Positions 1 through 11,377 of a stretch of 64,000 bases of DNA are shown here, piece after piece. This stretch comes from Cruorifilaria tuberocauda (Eukaryota; Nematoda; Chromadorea; Rhabditida; Onchocercidae). The DNA lies in NCBI GenBank assembly GCA_013365365.1, contig JABVXU010000117.1, positions 1 through 64,000 on the forward strand, given 5' to 3'. Under the pieces are notes generated by a model that was not told the DNA's origin, did no database searches, and saw nothing but the letters and a program-made list of their open reading frames with translations. Positions within the stretch are counted from its first letter, which is position 1. Each line of letters begins with the position of its first letter. A program made the position numbers and the translations under genes.

Positions 1-890
1 CTGACCAGAGTATGGTGAGATCGTTTAAATTATCAGTAAATATAACTTTGATAAATATAACATGATAAAATAAACCATTTAAATCCTAATCATGATGCCA
101 TCATGTCCAATAATTTTATCAGAGACTATGAAAAGATAACTGATAACAATTATTATAATCATAACACAATATAATCATAACTGAAAACAGTAATCATGGT
201 AATCATAATGCAATTTAAGAATTTAATCAAAGAAATGAAAAGATGAGCATTTGAGGTATTAATGATAATATCTTACTATTTCATTGCTTAATTTTTAATT
301 ATTCAAATTGTAAACTATCATAAAAAATTACTTAACCGTAATAATACTGTAATTTGTGAAATAAAGATTACTTAACAAAAAGATTACTTAATACTGTTCA
401 GACTTTTTCCAATTTTCACTTTTTATCCTTCCCTCTTTTTCCACCTCTTTTTCTTCTTGTCTTGACGATCTTTTTCTTTACTAATTCAACTTTCTGAAAA
501 TAAATTTATGCAGATTTTTTCCTGCAAACCGAAATCAAATGATAAAACTTTAATGATTTAGATTTTGTATGAGCAACCAAAAATTTTCTTACCTAACTTT
601 ACTTTATCTATTCCTTATCATTTATCTTTTCTTCTCTCCTCTACGTCTCTTGGCAATTTCTTAAAAGCATCAATTATGCTTTTCATTTTGTAAAAATTTT
701 GAGCAACCGAAAGACAGTCTTATGAATTCTAAAACTAAAGCAATCCTGTAGAACAATAAACATAAGAAATTTGATAAAGATAATCGATCAGTGAATTATT
801 GTTCTTAGTCCTTAAAATTTTTGAAATGAATATGTCTATTCATTTAAAAAATTTTTAGAGTTACATCATACTACACAATAATTTGCATAG
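1..890. other. AT-rich non-coding DNA at window start
   Basis: No coding exon was recognised on either strand. The stretch is AT-rich with scattered pyrimidine runs near 400-480. It could hold the promoter or unrecognised 5' exons of the membrane-protein gene that follows. Confidence 0.4.
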
Positions 891-2603
891 GAAATATAAC
901 AATCCTGACCTGCGTGATCTTTTCAAAAGATGGCTTGTCTTTGAGAAGGTTTAAAATTAATAAATCAAGTACAATGCTTCTCGGATACTTCAGTCAGTGT
1001 ACATGTCAGATAAGAGTAAGTTTGAAGAATTCATTTCATTTGTAAAATTTCGATCCTTTCATAGTCATTACTCTGCTGAGTTTTGGTTATGTGGAAGGAA
1101 AACAGAGTATATTTGAGACTTATTGAAATTCTTTTTCTTATTCGAGATCAATTTTCAAGCTCTTCTTCGCTGATCCAAGATTTTTCGACATAAAAGTTCT
1201 TCAGAGTGATGTGGACGAATGGAAAAAGTTTAATTTATCAGTGGAGAAGAGCAGTGAGCATTTATCTGTTCAACATGAATGTTTTTATCCTCAAATTGTA
1301 CTATTCTTTTCTCCTATAAATAAAACTTAGCAATTTCGATTTTGGAAACTTTTTTCGACAATTTGAATAGTTTTAGAAAAATGGATGATAGAAATGAAAA
1401 TTTTCGCTTTAGCTCAATTATTTTGCACAAAAATGGGCCTTGTGATACAATTGAAGTACTTTTGAAGAGAAAGGTTTTCTTTTTTTGGCTGATTTGTTCC
1501 CTATGGTTTCTTACCATTCTATCTCTCAAAAGACAAAATTTTAAACTTATCATTTCTATTTCATTGATTACAAAATGATGTGGATGAGATCGTTAGGCTT
1601 AAATATTGTCTTTGCTGAAAGAAAAAGTATGCTATGCCTTACAGGCTCAATTGATGACGGATTATTGTTACAATTTACTTATCCAGTTAGTATTTACTAG
1701 TTGTACTAAATAAATTGCTTTCGATATATATGCTTTAACGTCAATATTTTTACCAAATCTCTGAAAAGAACAATAATTCATTCTTTTTTAAAATAATTTT
1801 ATTATTTATTTATTACAGACCAAATTTTTCGTATTGATCCGATAAGAAAATTTTTTTGATAAATGCAAATTAAATGCTAAAAGTTTTGCGTTTTCTTAAA
1901 TTTATTTGTCGCTATTTGGCAGAATAAAGGTTTGTACAATTCCGAAAATTGTCATAAAACGATGAATTGTTGAGAAACGTAAGCGAAATATTATGTGAAT
2001 TATTGGATTGATACGATCTGTTCTTCTGTTAGAGGGAAACAGTTCAACTAATGCCTGTTGCATCCTTTGACCCTGTAACCATTTGCGCTTGATCTCACGA
2101 TCTCCAGAAATCGTTTGAATTTATATGTTATGCGAAATTCTCCTTTTTCTTCCTATCTTCTCATTTATTCTGAAAGCGTTCCAAATATTATTAAACGAAA
2201 ATTTTTAAATGCATTTTCTACTTAAATTATATGAGCAAAAATTTTCAAAAAGGTTCAGGATAAAAAATGTATTTACAAAAATTGTTATTTGCAGATCGCC
2301 ACGGGGCCGTTATCACGGTCTGAGGCGCGTGCCGTCATGTCACGCTTTGATACATATTCACGTGAGGAGCAGAAAGCCTTTATCAATGGTTTTTTGGGAA
2401 TGATTTATGATAACTATGATATGACACGACGTATTCAAGGAACTGTTGATGGGATCAATCGTATTGTTATCACAATTCTTATCATTTTACTTCTTTGTGC
2501 TACTGCTGCTCTATTATCTGCCTGCGTGATGGGATGTCGAAGGTATCAACATTATACCTTCCAAAGTCTACATAGGCCTAAATCAGAACCTATCGAAATC
2601 TGA
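891..2603 (+). CDS. Single-pass membrane protein, unknown family (5' exons tentative)
   Basis: The terminal exon is the secure part: after a TTTGCAG acceptor, 2295-2603 encodes about 102 residues with a polar stretch, one strongly hydrophobic helix (around IVITILIILLLCATAALL) and a short basic tail ending at TGA 2601-2603. The preceding exon (about 1589-1685) ends in phase 0 at CCA|gttagt and joins it in frame. Further upstream, coding-like exons with splice borders occur at 891-948 (PDLRDLFKRWLVFEK), about 1157-1330 (ADPRFFDIKVLQSDVDEW) and about 1336-1470. Their phases are not all reconciled, so joining them into one gene is inference. The topology suggests a type I or tail-anchored protein with a long lumenal or extracellular part, including an NLS glycosylation site. 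I do not recognise the family, and no start codon can be assigned. Confidence 0.5.
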
Positions 2604-5137
2604 TTGTAGGATCACTGTCTCCCATTGCCAATAATCACTTCTGATTGCACTAATCCTTCTTCTTCCTTGTTTTTTCCAACAATTTTTCCCTTTTGCATGA
2701 GCGGTTTGAAAGAATTTGAAGAAAAAAGCACTCTTTTGTACCCATTAATTTAATTATACTGTTATTTGAAATATAAAAATGATGAAATTTGAATTTAATA
2801 TATCTTAAAAGAGGTAGTCTAAGGGACTAATGAAATTTTTTCACAGATTTCATTAGAAATTCATCGGAAACCTTTTTTCTGTTTGCTAATGCAAATTTGT
2901 CTGCAACTATTTTATCTCAAAAGTAATTTCCAAATACTTTATTTTCCTTCAGGAAAAATTAACTCTCAGTACTGCCTTCTGGAAAATGAATCGTTGCATT
3001 ACCGAATAATTTCCTTTTTCTGCTTCCTGTTCTCCTGCTCTTTTTCCTTAAAAATTACATACTCATGCGTAAATTTTACTTGCAAATCATTTAAATTGGT
3101 AGCGCAACTGATCCATAATTGATTTCAGTTTTGGTTCGGATGTCCAAATCAAGAAGTTTTAAAGCTATTAAGAGTTCAAAGTTTTTGCTTCAAAAAGCGA
3201 CAAATCAATGGAGAAGTTTTCGGTAAAATTTTGGAGTAAAGTTAAGGACGACTTGAAGAAACAGAGTCAAGTATTGGAGTAAGATGTAAACAACTTGTCA
3301 GACTACTTAAAGAATAAGTTATGCTTCACTAAAAAGTAGCGTATAACATTTCAAACAGTGAAATACAGGAGATATCCGAACCATAAAGGAAATAAAATTT
3401 AAATTATAAATGGTTATTGTATTCTTCCGTTCTAATAAGTACACTGCGAATTAATTTAATATTTAATAGTTAAATTTATGCAAACTTTTTCATTTATCGT
3501 TTTATATATCGATGGATTGCTGTTATCATTAAAACAATTACGTGGAAAATACTGAGATAAAAAACAAAGAAAAAAGAAATTGAGCTGGTGCAGAAAAGAA
3601 TTTCCATCATTTTACCAATTAAAGTTTAATTTGAAAAATTTATTTCAATTTCCTCGAAAAGCAAATAATTAATCAAATTTAACGAAATTTTCCAGTAAAT
3701 AATTTTCATCTTAATGCTATCATGAATATTTCAATTGAAAAAACAATGCATAGGAAATTTTCGTTTGAACTTTTCCATCTGAAATTGAACTTAAATATTT
3801 TGAATTAAGGTTAGACAAAAATTTATATTTTTTGAGTATTATATTTTATATAGAAATGTCTTGATGACTACCATTGTAATTATAGTGTTGCGACTCTCTG
3901 AATATCTCATAAAATCGATATTTCAATCTGATCAAAGATGAAAATTTCCTGTAAGAAATTCTTTCTTTCTATTAATACATTCAAAATTTGCTCAGTCAGT
4001 TTTGTGCAAATACAATAATAGCATCTTTTGAAAAGAGAGCAAAATCATTTCAAAGCTTTCGAGTAGCTTTTTTTGGAAATGTCAGCGATAAATAAATCAT
4101 TTCAGCTTTTAATGAAATGAAGGTGATTAATTTTATCGAAGTTAGAAAAATGAAGCGAAAGAGGTTTTGAGGAGTGAATGATTAAGCATTTAAGCTGAAG
4201 AAACAATTATAATGTGAATTAATTAATAAAAAAATTGGAATGAATTTTGATCTCTCTCTTCTTTATCATTCGATCAATTTTTTTCCCAGGAATCAGTTAG
4301 GAGGGAAAATTTAATATTTGAGGATATCAAACAAAATCACATTATTTGTAAATTTTGTTGTTTAAGGCGCGCTAGCCTAATTTGCATGAAAATATAAAGT
4401 ACAATTAATATTTCGATCAGCAGTATTAGCATCAAAATAGTGTATAAATTTATCTTTAGCACTGTGCTATATGCGTAATCAATCGACATTGTATCGGATT
4501 GTGATCGCGTTATCGGCGATATCTTATCAGTTATCGATTCTTTCTATATTATTGTAACAAATAAAGCATAATCTAAAAGAATGATTAGAATAAATAAAAT
4601 TGGCGCAGCTTTTTATACATTTATATTGTTAATTGATTGGTATTAACTTATCCATTTTAACTTAATTACTATTTGAATAGCGTAATAGTTCCAACAACAA
4701 TAAGCTGCTCTTTAAATATTCTTCTGAAAAAGCGATTTTAAATTTTACCGTGCACTAATTCGTGCAACTGATCTTACAGCCAATAATTAAAAAGAAGCTA
4801 ATTATAAATAAATCCATTTTAATTCTTATTTTTCAAGCAATTCAAATTTTTTCAATCTAGTAACCTACTAAAAAGAATAATTGAATTTTTACGATTCATT
4901 GTTTGCGGATTGCTTGTTTATGATAATTAGCTTGTACACTCAGTGACGCTACATAATATGAAGATGGTGGAGTGAACTTTTATTTTTACCTGATTGATTA
5001 CCGGTATACGTAGCAATATCGTGTTATCCTTACGCATTGTATGCTAATTTATACATGGAGTGTAATTAACTTTTGTTGATTGCTTTGATAGCAGTACAAT
5101 GAGTTTTATAAAATGTTTGTAAACTATTGTATTCCAG
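2604..5137. other. Intergenic region with one possible first exon
   Basis: Mostly AT-rich with no convincing gene. One short coding-like exon is visible at 3208-3278: ATG, then MEKFSVKFWSKVKDDLKK, ending at a perfect GTAAGA donor. It could be a first exon of the SH2/kinase-like gene, but its phase (2) does not join directly to the exon at 5138, so at least one intervening exon would be needed. The long open frame at 2883-3122 lacks an ATG and looks fortuitous. Confidence 0.3.
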
Positions 5138-8045
5138 CGAAATCTGCAGACATCAGAAGCACAAGTCCAAGCGGAAGTAGAAAAAAGATTAAGAGTGAGA
5201 AATAGTTCTTCTGAAATGATCTCCAATGATGCAGTACAGAAACTTCAGTTATTAATTTCCGATATGGGATTTAAAATGCATCCTATCATGGTCAAAATTT
5301 CCATTATTCACTAAATTCTACAGTTTAGATTCAAGCCATTGAATAAGTTGTAGAAGTTTTTAATTATCATGAAAACTGGAACCTATAGAGCAATAATAAT
5401 CAAAATTAGGTACTCGTCATCTTGAACTATTATCTATTTATTGGGGTCGTCCGGTATATTGTGATTATATTGAAATGCATATATTTCCTTAAATAATCTA
5501 TATCCCTATAAGTTTGAAGCCTTCATTCTAATTAATTAATATTAATTATTTAGAGTGAACAAAATAACTGTTCTGAAAACGGATTACAGTTAAGAGAGGA
5601 AAGCTATTTTGGACGACTTTCTGAAATGTTTATCGAAGAACGAATACTCAAGAAACGAGGTATTGAGACTAAGTGGAATAAATCTTTTTCGCAACTTTCC
5701 TTCATAAGTAAAAAATTGCCGTAAAATTTACAAAGTAAATTGAAAATTTTGATCAAATCTGGAAGAATAGAAACAGGTATGAATTCTGCAAAGAAAAGAA
5801 AGTTTATTGTAATCCGTATAAATAGATTATTAAATAATTAATTTCAGGCGACTATGCAATCTCCCGCACTCATCAAGACGTTTTCCGCTTCTCATTGGTA
5901 TCTGAAGAGAATAAAATATATCATTTATTGATTGTAAAATTTTGTGGGACATACACTTTCGAAAATTCCATTTATCCGTTGGCTGCTTCCATAGCCAGCT
6001 TAATTCAAAAATGTATTCAAAGTCCTGTGAGTGGATTACGTTATTCTTCTGAACTTAAGAGAAAGTGATTTCTAAAGTTCAATTAAATTTATCTACGTTA
6101 TGCAGATGAATGTATTATCGGGAATACTGAGAGCAAACGTAATGTTGCGTCATTTCATCAATTCAAACGTGAAAGATAAAGACGATTACAGCTTATCAGG
6201 ATTATTTCTGCAAAAGAATGATATTATCAAGATAAAGAGTCTCATTTCGAAAGGAGCAATTGCTGATGTAATTGATGAATTTTTGATGTCAGAAAATTGT
6301 CTCTGTTAATTGTTTGATTAATTGACAGCTATCGAGAAAATTTGTTCATTGCCCGAAGCTTATATTATTTTATACTTAATACTTTTCATTAATTAGTGTT
6401 TCTCACTTAAAATTAGTGCTTTATTAAAAAACGTCAGCATGCCCGCAATGACGAATAGTATTATTGAATAGAGAGTCAACTTGTAAATTAAATGAAATCT
6501 TGCGTACCTTTCAGGATATATTCATTTATAACTACATCCGTTATAAAATTAAATGATAGCTCAGAAAGGTGTTTTATTGAGTAATTTGAACGAACAGACT
6601 CCAAAGGAACCTGTGTTTGGTCGATAATTTCTTTTTTTTTACTAAATATCAGTCTGGGATCAATTAGGATCATGATAAATTTAAAGTTACAGTGTTTTAT
6701 TGGTAGTTTACACACATCGAATAAATGTCAACAAGTCCTGATTAAGGTAATGCACAAATACGATCACAGTGAACTAAATAATATCTGCCGGGTATGATTC
6801 AATGTTTTTCATACTCTGATTTATTTTGGAGACCAAATTTATTGTTTTTCATAATAACAGACTTGATGAATTATGCGTAATAACATCCAATCATTATAAG
6901 ATGGTTTAGGAGCTACATATTTCGAATTTATTGCGTCGCTTCGTATCGATTGATTCGATAGTACCAGTGCAATCGGTCCAAATCTTTCAAGCACCGTATA
7001 TGATGATTTACCCATTCATGAATTGTGGCTCCTATCCGGATTTTGCGCGACGTATGGGATCACAACTTACTTTCATGAATAAGTTAGAAGTAATCTATTT
7101 TGTCGTAATATCTTCACTTCAAAATATACCACGGAATTGTAAATTTCATCAATAAGAATTACGATTCCTTTAGATTGCACAGACAATAGCGCAAGTTTTA
7201 TCTGATATGCACTTTCTCAGATTATTGCACTGCGATATTGGAGCTAGAAATATATTTGTAAGGAAAACAATATGTAATACTTCCAATATTGTCAGTAATT
7301 ATCATTCCCAGCATGGTTACAAATATTACTTGGGTAACTTCCGTGAATCCCATATTGGAAAGTACGTAACTTTAAATTTTCTAATTTTTTAATCTTAAAA
7401 ATTTGTTCATTAATGATAGGTTGGATGGACAAACTTTGATGAGATAATTTTTGAGGATCAAAAAAGTAAATCCTGAAAAACTGATGAATATACACTGGCT
7501 TGCACCAGAAGTATTCAAGCTGAAACAATTAACAGAAGCTACCGATGTCTTTGCATTTGGCATTACACTTTACGAAATTTTCACTGATAATCTATCGCAT
7601 TTTTCGATGAATTTCGAAGAGATTCGAACTAAATTAACAACTGGACGTTGGACAGGAGCTGGTTAGCATCTTATTATCTTTCAAAATTGATTTTGATATA
7701 ATTTATCATATGTGCGCCACCAAAAGAACAAAAGTGTCATCATCAAATGATCGGTCATTCTCGGAATACAAATTTGCTAACGTAATTTAAAATCTTATTT
7801 CTCTGATTATTTCTGTAAAATGATTTCAATTACTTATTACAATTCTTGACTAATATTTTATAAATAGGCATTAACCTTCTTTTAGTATATTCTAATTCTA
7901 ATGGAGGAATTGTGTTATAGAGAAGCATAATATCGATTTACGGAAAGTAATAAAGTTAATGAGACGTTGCTTGCACACGGACGTCAATGAGCGTCCAACA
8001 ATGGACGGTGTTTGGCTACAATTAAAAGCAATTGGGAATAGCTAA
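5138..8045 (+). CDS. SH2 plus tyrosine-kinase-like protein, probable pseudokinase (5' partial)
   Basis: Exons read from about 5138 to TAA 8043-8045. An SH2-like block starts at 5554 (SYFGRLSEMFIEERILKKRG) and continues at 5848 (GDYAIS...YTFENSIYPLAASIASLI). A kinase-like domain follows: degenerate glycine loop near 6240 (SKGAIADVI), hinge region at 6910-7090, catalytic loop HCDIGARNIFV at 7230-7262, GNF where DFG is expected, then HWLAPEVF, TDVFAFGITLYEIF and RCLHTDVNERPTMDGVW at the end. The order SH2-kinase resembles the worm-expanded Fer/Fes type; the long catalytic-loop insert also recalls JAK pseudokinase domains. The HRD arginine is Cys, DFG is absent and the SH2 FLVR arginine appears to be Ser, so phosphotransfer and classical phosphotyrosine binding are doubtful. 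The exons at about 6515-6730 could not be joined in phase, so the N-lobe is uncertain. The start codon is unknown; an in-frame ATG is at 5216. Confidence 0.65.
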
Positions 8046-10604
8046 AGTAATTGCTGAAGAAGAATGTCCTGAATGTAATTTTCAAGAGACGAATTGAACA
8101 GGTCATTCAATACACCATTCGCTCTCTTCCTTTCCTTTTTTTAGTGTTTAAGTTTGAATTAGAATTTTCATCATTGACTCGCTGAGATTGATGCAAATCA
8201 TTCATTGAGACATTTTTAAATTGACTTTCCTCTTGTAACCTTCTACGAGCAGACTATTAGCTGACCTCATATCATCTGACCTCACCTGAACTTGTCATTT
8301 CCTCTGAAAGGAATGAAATATTATTGCATTCATAACTAAGCATTTACATAGCGTCGCCACTTTTGGTTTGTCATCATGTAAATGAGGGTACATAATCAAA
8401 GAGCCATTTATATTCTTTTATTATAGAAGAAATTAAATAGGCCTTACTGCCAAATACTTGTTTCTTACGTAGCACCAACAAGTGTCTAATGTAACTTTGC
8501 TGGATTTTAATTTGTGTATTATGCGAAATTTCATAATTTCCATAAATTTCCAATGTAAAATGATGTGAATGTTATTATGGGAGAATAACATTTGGTATAA
8601 TGCATCGTTGATTCAATTAATTACCGCCGTTCTCTGAGTTCACCTGCTAAAAACCGATTATCTTCACCACTCGAAAGAGTAACCGCTTAGAAGCTATCAA
8701 CCGTCAAAGCACTGAAAGCAATCGTTGCTTAGCTCATGCCCATTCTTTCATTGCTTGATCAAGCATAAACTTCAAATACTTTCTGCTAATCTCAATGGCA
8801 CTCAAGCATTATATTGCTTAGGTCCGAGAATTAAGAAACTACATTCGAGAATTTTTATTCCAGCCGATCTTTTACCAGTCGATCGTAACAGTTCCCTCGT
8901 ATTCATTGTATTAAATTATCTTCCAACAGTTAGAATACAACAAATCTTTTTCGCTTTAATTTAAAATGAGAAGATAGAGCGATTTGAATTAAAGCGATCT
9001 GTTCCAAAAGTAAAGTATAAAGAATTTAAAAAACATTTATGCAATAAAATTTTGTCTTTATAATAACGATGGATGTAAATTGTGACATTAAGTAACAATT
9101 TTATTTCATTTTTTTAAACTCATTATCACAAGGAAGCTGAATCCATCATTATCAAAAACGACCCAATCTGAATACAACGCCAGTATCAGAAAATTCGCCT
9201 AACTTGTTCGTAAGACTGATTTGTGAGTGAAGTTAATTAAAAATGATGAATTTTAATTACAAAAGTTTCGGGCTAAAAAATGTTATGGCATTCTTATTCA
9301 ATATTTTATTAGACAATTAAATTCAATGAAGAAATCATTTCAATGAATTTTCTAAGGAACTTTCTTGTTTATTTTATTAAGAAACTAATTATGTATGAAT
9401 GAAAAAAAATCATCAGAGTAAAAACAAGCAAATGATTAGTTGCAGAAAATAAGTTTCTTCAAAATGACATTTTTTTTGATGAATTGAAATAGTTCAGATT
9501 TTTGCTTGCAAAATAAATGATGGACCCGAAAGTGTGTTATGAACTTTTGATCAGTTTCTCGAAATAAACGAGATTTTACCCATTCATTCAGAATATTTAT
9601 TTTTAGAAGAGATGAAAAATGACTATTTCAAATAATTTAAAATTGATTATTGAGCATCCATAGTTATTAAGACTCCAAGTAATGATAAATAAAGTTTTAG
9701 AAATTGACTGGATAAGTCGAATAAATTAACGGGGAAGCATTTTGGGCTTTTTTTGAAGGCATATAGTAGTGATGAGGAAATTCAAGAATTTGAAAGCAGT
9801 GGAAGAGAAGAATTAAACGGTGCCAAATTTGTGTTCCATTGGGATCAGAGGGAGAGTTACTCGAATAACACGGCAATGATTAATTTCACTGATAGAATCT
9901 CGGAGATGAAAAGATGTGATAGAGCAGTGGTTGGCAGTGCTTTACTTATTTATTAGCCTAGTACACATTTCTCAGCACGTTAGCTTGCAAGTGAAATGCG
10001 GAAGAAGAAAGGGTCCCAGAGGGAAAAGAAAGAGTAATAACGATGAACGGAATGATCAACCGAACAAATGTCCTCTTTTCGACCCGTTTATGATAAAGCA
10101 TCAGATAACTTAGGAAGTAGTTAGTTAGCAATAGTTTCCACTATTTTCACTTGTTGATACTTCAAGATTTTAATTTCAATAAGTAAAAACCGAATAAGAT
10201 AATTGCTTAGTTCCTTGGTTGACAAATACAAAGCTAACCCAAAAGCAAGTTTATTCTATTATCTTTGTTTTGACTTTTATTACTCTTCTTCACCTAAGTA
10301 AGGAACGATTTTCTGTTTAAAATTATTCAAATAATAAAAAGACTTTCAAATTTCAATTAAAACTACAAAGTTTAGAAAATTAATCAAAAATTAAAAGATG
10401 CAGAGATTCAACAATTTGATCACTTTCTACCTTTATTCCATTTGCAAAAGTAGATTATTAAAAATTTTTTAGAAATATTAAAAATAGGCAGGGATAAGCT
10501 TATTCAAAATTACAACTCTCCAAAAGAGACCGTAGAAAGTCTGAACTTTAATTATGTCACACAGGCTGTTCGTTGAGTCAAGCGTACTATTGCATGAAAT
10601 ACGT

Positions 10605-10640
10605 ATGTATGCGTATGTCTGTGTGTGCGTGTGTGTGTGA
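10605..10640. repeat. TG-rich simple repeat
   Basis: A run of TGTG/TGCG dinucleotides (for example GTGTGTGCGTGTGTGTGTGA) forms a short microsatellite in intergenic DNA. Confidence 0.8.
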
Positions 10641-10968
10641 CACTACGTGCATGTGATAGCGATAATGTTAAGAAACGAAAGGTACACGAAATAAAATACA
10701 TTTTGATTTTGGAAAACCTCATGAAAAATTTTTTCCCTCATTATCAGAAAATGTTCCGCCCTTTTCTAAATTTTAGAATTTTCCCAATTAGGTCAAAAGC
10801 CATTTAAAATTCATCAATCACTTCTTCGGCTCTTTTCATTTGCCTCTATGAAATGAAACTTTCCAGTTTCTTATCAGAAGAGTGATATCCTTCTTATCAT
10901 CTTCATTCATCCTTAGCACCCTTTTTATTTTTCAAGTCAGTGGGACATATAATCCTGAAGATAATCTG

Positions 10969-11008
10969 ATAAGCTGGAGTATTGCAGAAAATTTTGTTGA
11001 GGTTATAT
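10969..11008 (+). repeat. Copy of exon 1 end of the 11.4-kb membrane-protein gene
   Basis: These 40 nt match 11582-11621 with one mismatch (GCAG against ACAG). The repeat covers the last coding codons of exon 1 and the splice donor GAG|gttatat. In the upstream copy the same frame is open back to about 10940 (YNPEDNLISWSIAENFVE), after a possible acceptor TTTTTCAAGTCAG, so it could be a fossil or alternative exon. Confidence 0.75.
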
Positions 11009-11361
11009 CGGAATTCCAACAAATATTCCGTACCAACCTTGTTTGAATTTTTAAATTTATCTTCAGTTACTATTGTCGTTCTTGTTTACTCGCAACTTTA
11101 ATTCAGTTTGTCACTTCGCTAGCGTCTCTCTATTAATATCGCCTGTTGACAGCCTGAACAAATTCGCTTGACTTGAGACTTAAACTTCTGAAACGCAACG
11201 CGTCGAATATTTGCATCGAATCGTTGAATTTTTTATTCCTTCTTATTTAGCTTTCCTTTAAGAATTAAACTTATATAATTTTAAAAGAAAATTTTCCATT
11301 GTCCTTTCTCGATTGATGATGTGATAATTTCATTAATCATCATAAATTGTGTTTTTTGTTT

Positions 11362-11377
11362 AGGAACAAAAAAAATT
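11362..11377 (+). promoter_or_regulatory. Possible spliced-leader acceptor before the 11378 start
   Basis: GTTTTTTGTTTAG ends at 11363 and is followed 14 nt later by the ATG at 11378, which opens a signal peptide. With no 5' coding exon needed, this fits a trans-splice acceptor as common in nematodes. Inference only. Confidence 0.45.

Larger units (their letters stand above)
8046..11363. other. Intergenic region, no secure gene
   Basis: No gene is supported. It contains a short GT-rich microsatellite near 10605-10640, two overlapping open frames around 9717-10113 without a usable ATG, and a copy of an exon end at 10969-11008, described separately. Confidence 0.4.

Noticed and set aside
7420..7454. 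In-frame TAA at 7445 in the kinase-like domain
   Set aside because: It first looked like a pseudogene lesion. Using the TTTTTGAG acceptor ending at 7454 places the stop inside an intron and keeps phase with the APE-containing exon.
8725..8964. 80-codon open frame on the plus strand
   Set aside because: It lacks an ATG, has no splice context and no recognised motif, and sits in AT-rich DNA.
9717..10113. Two overlapping open frames, one with a signal-peptide-like stretch (WLAVLYLFISLVHI) and a basic cysteine-containing end
   Set aside because: Neither has a usable ATG in the right frame, the hydrophobic frame begins just after a TGA, and no convincing splice acceptor links it to a coding exon.
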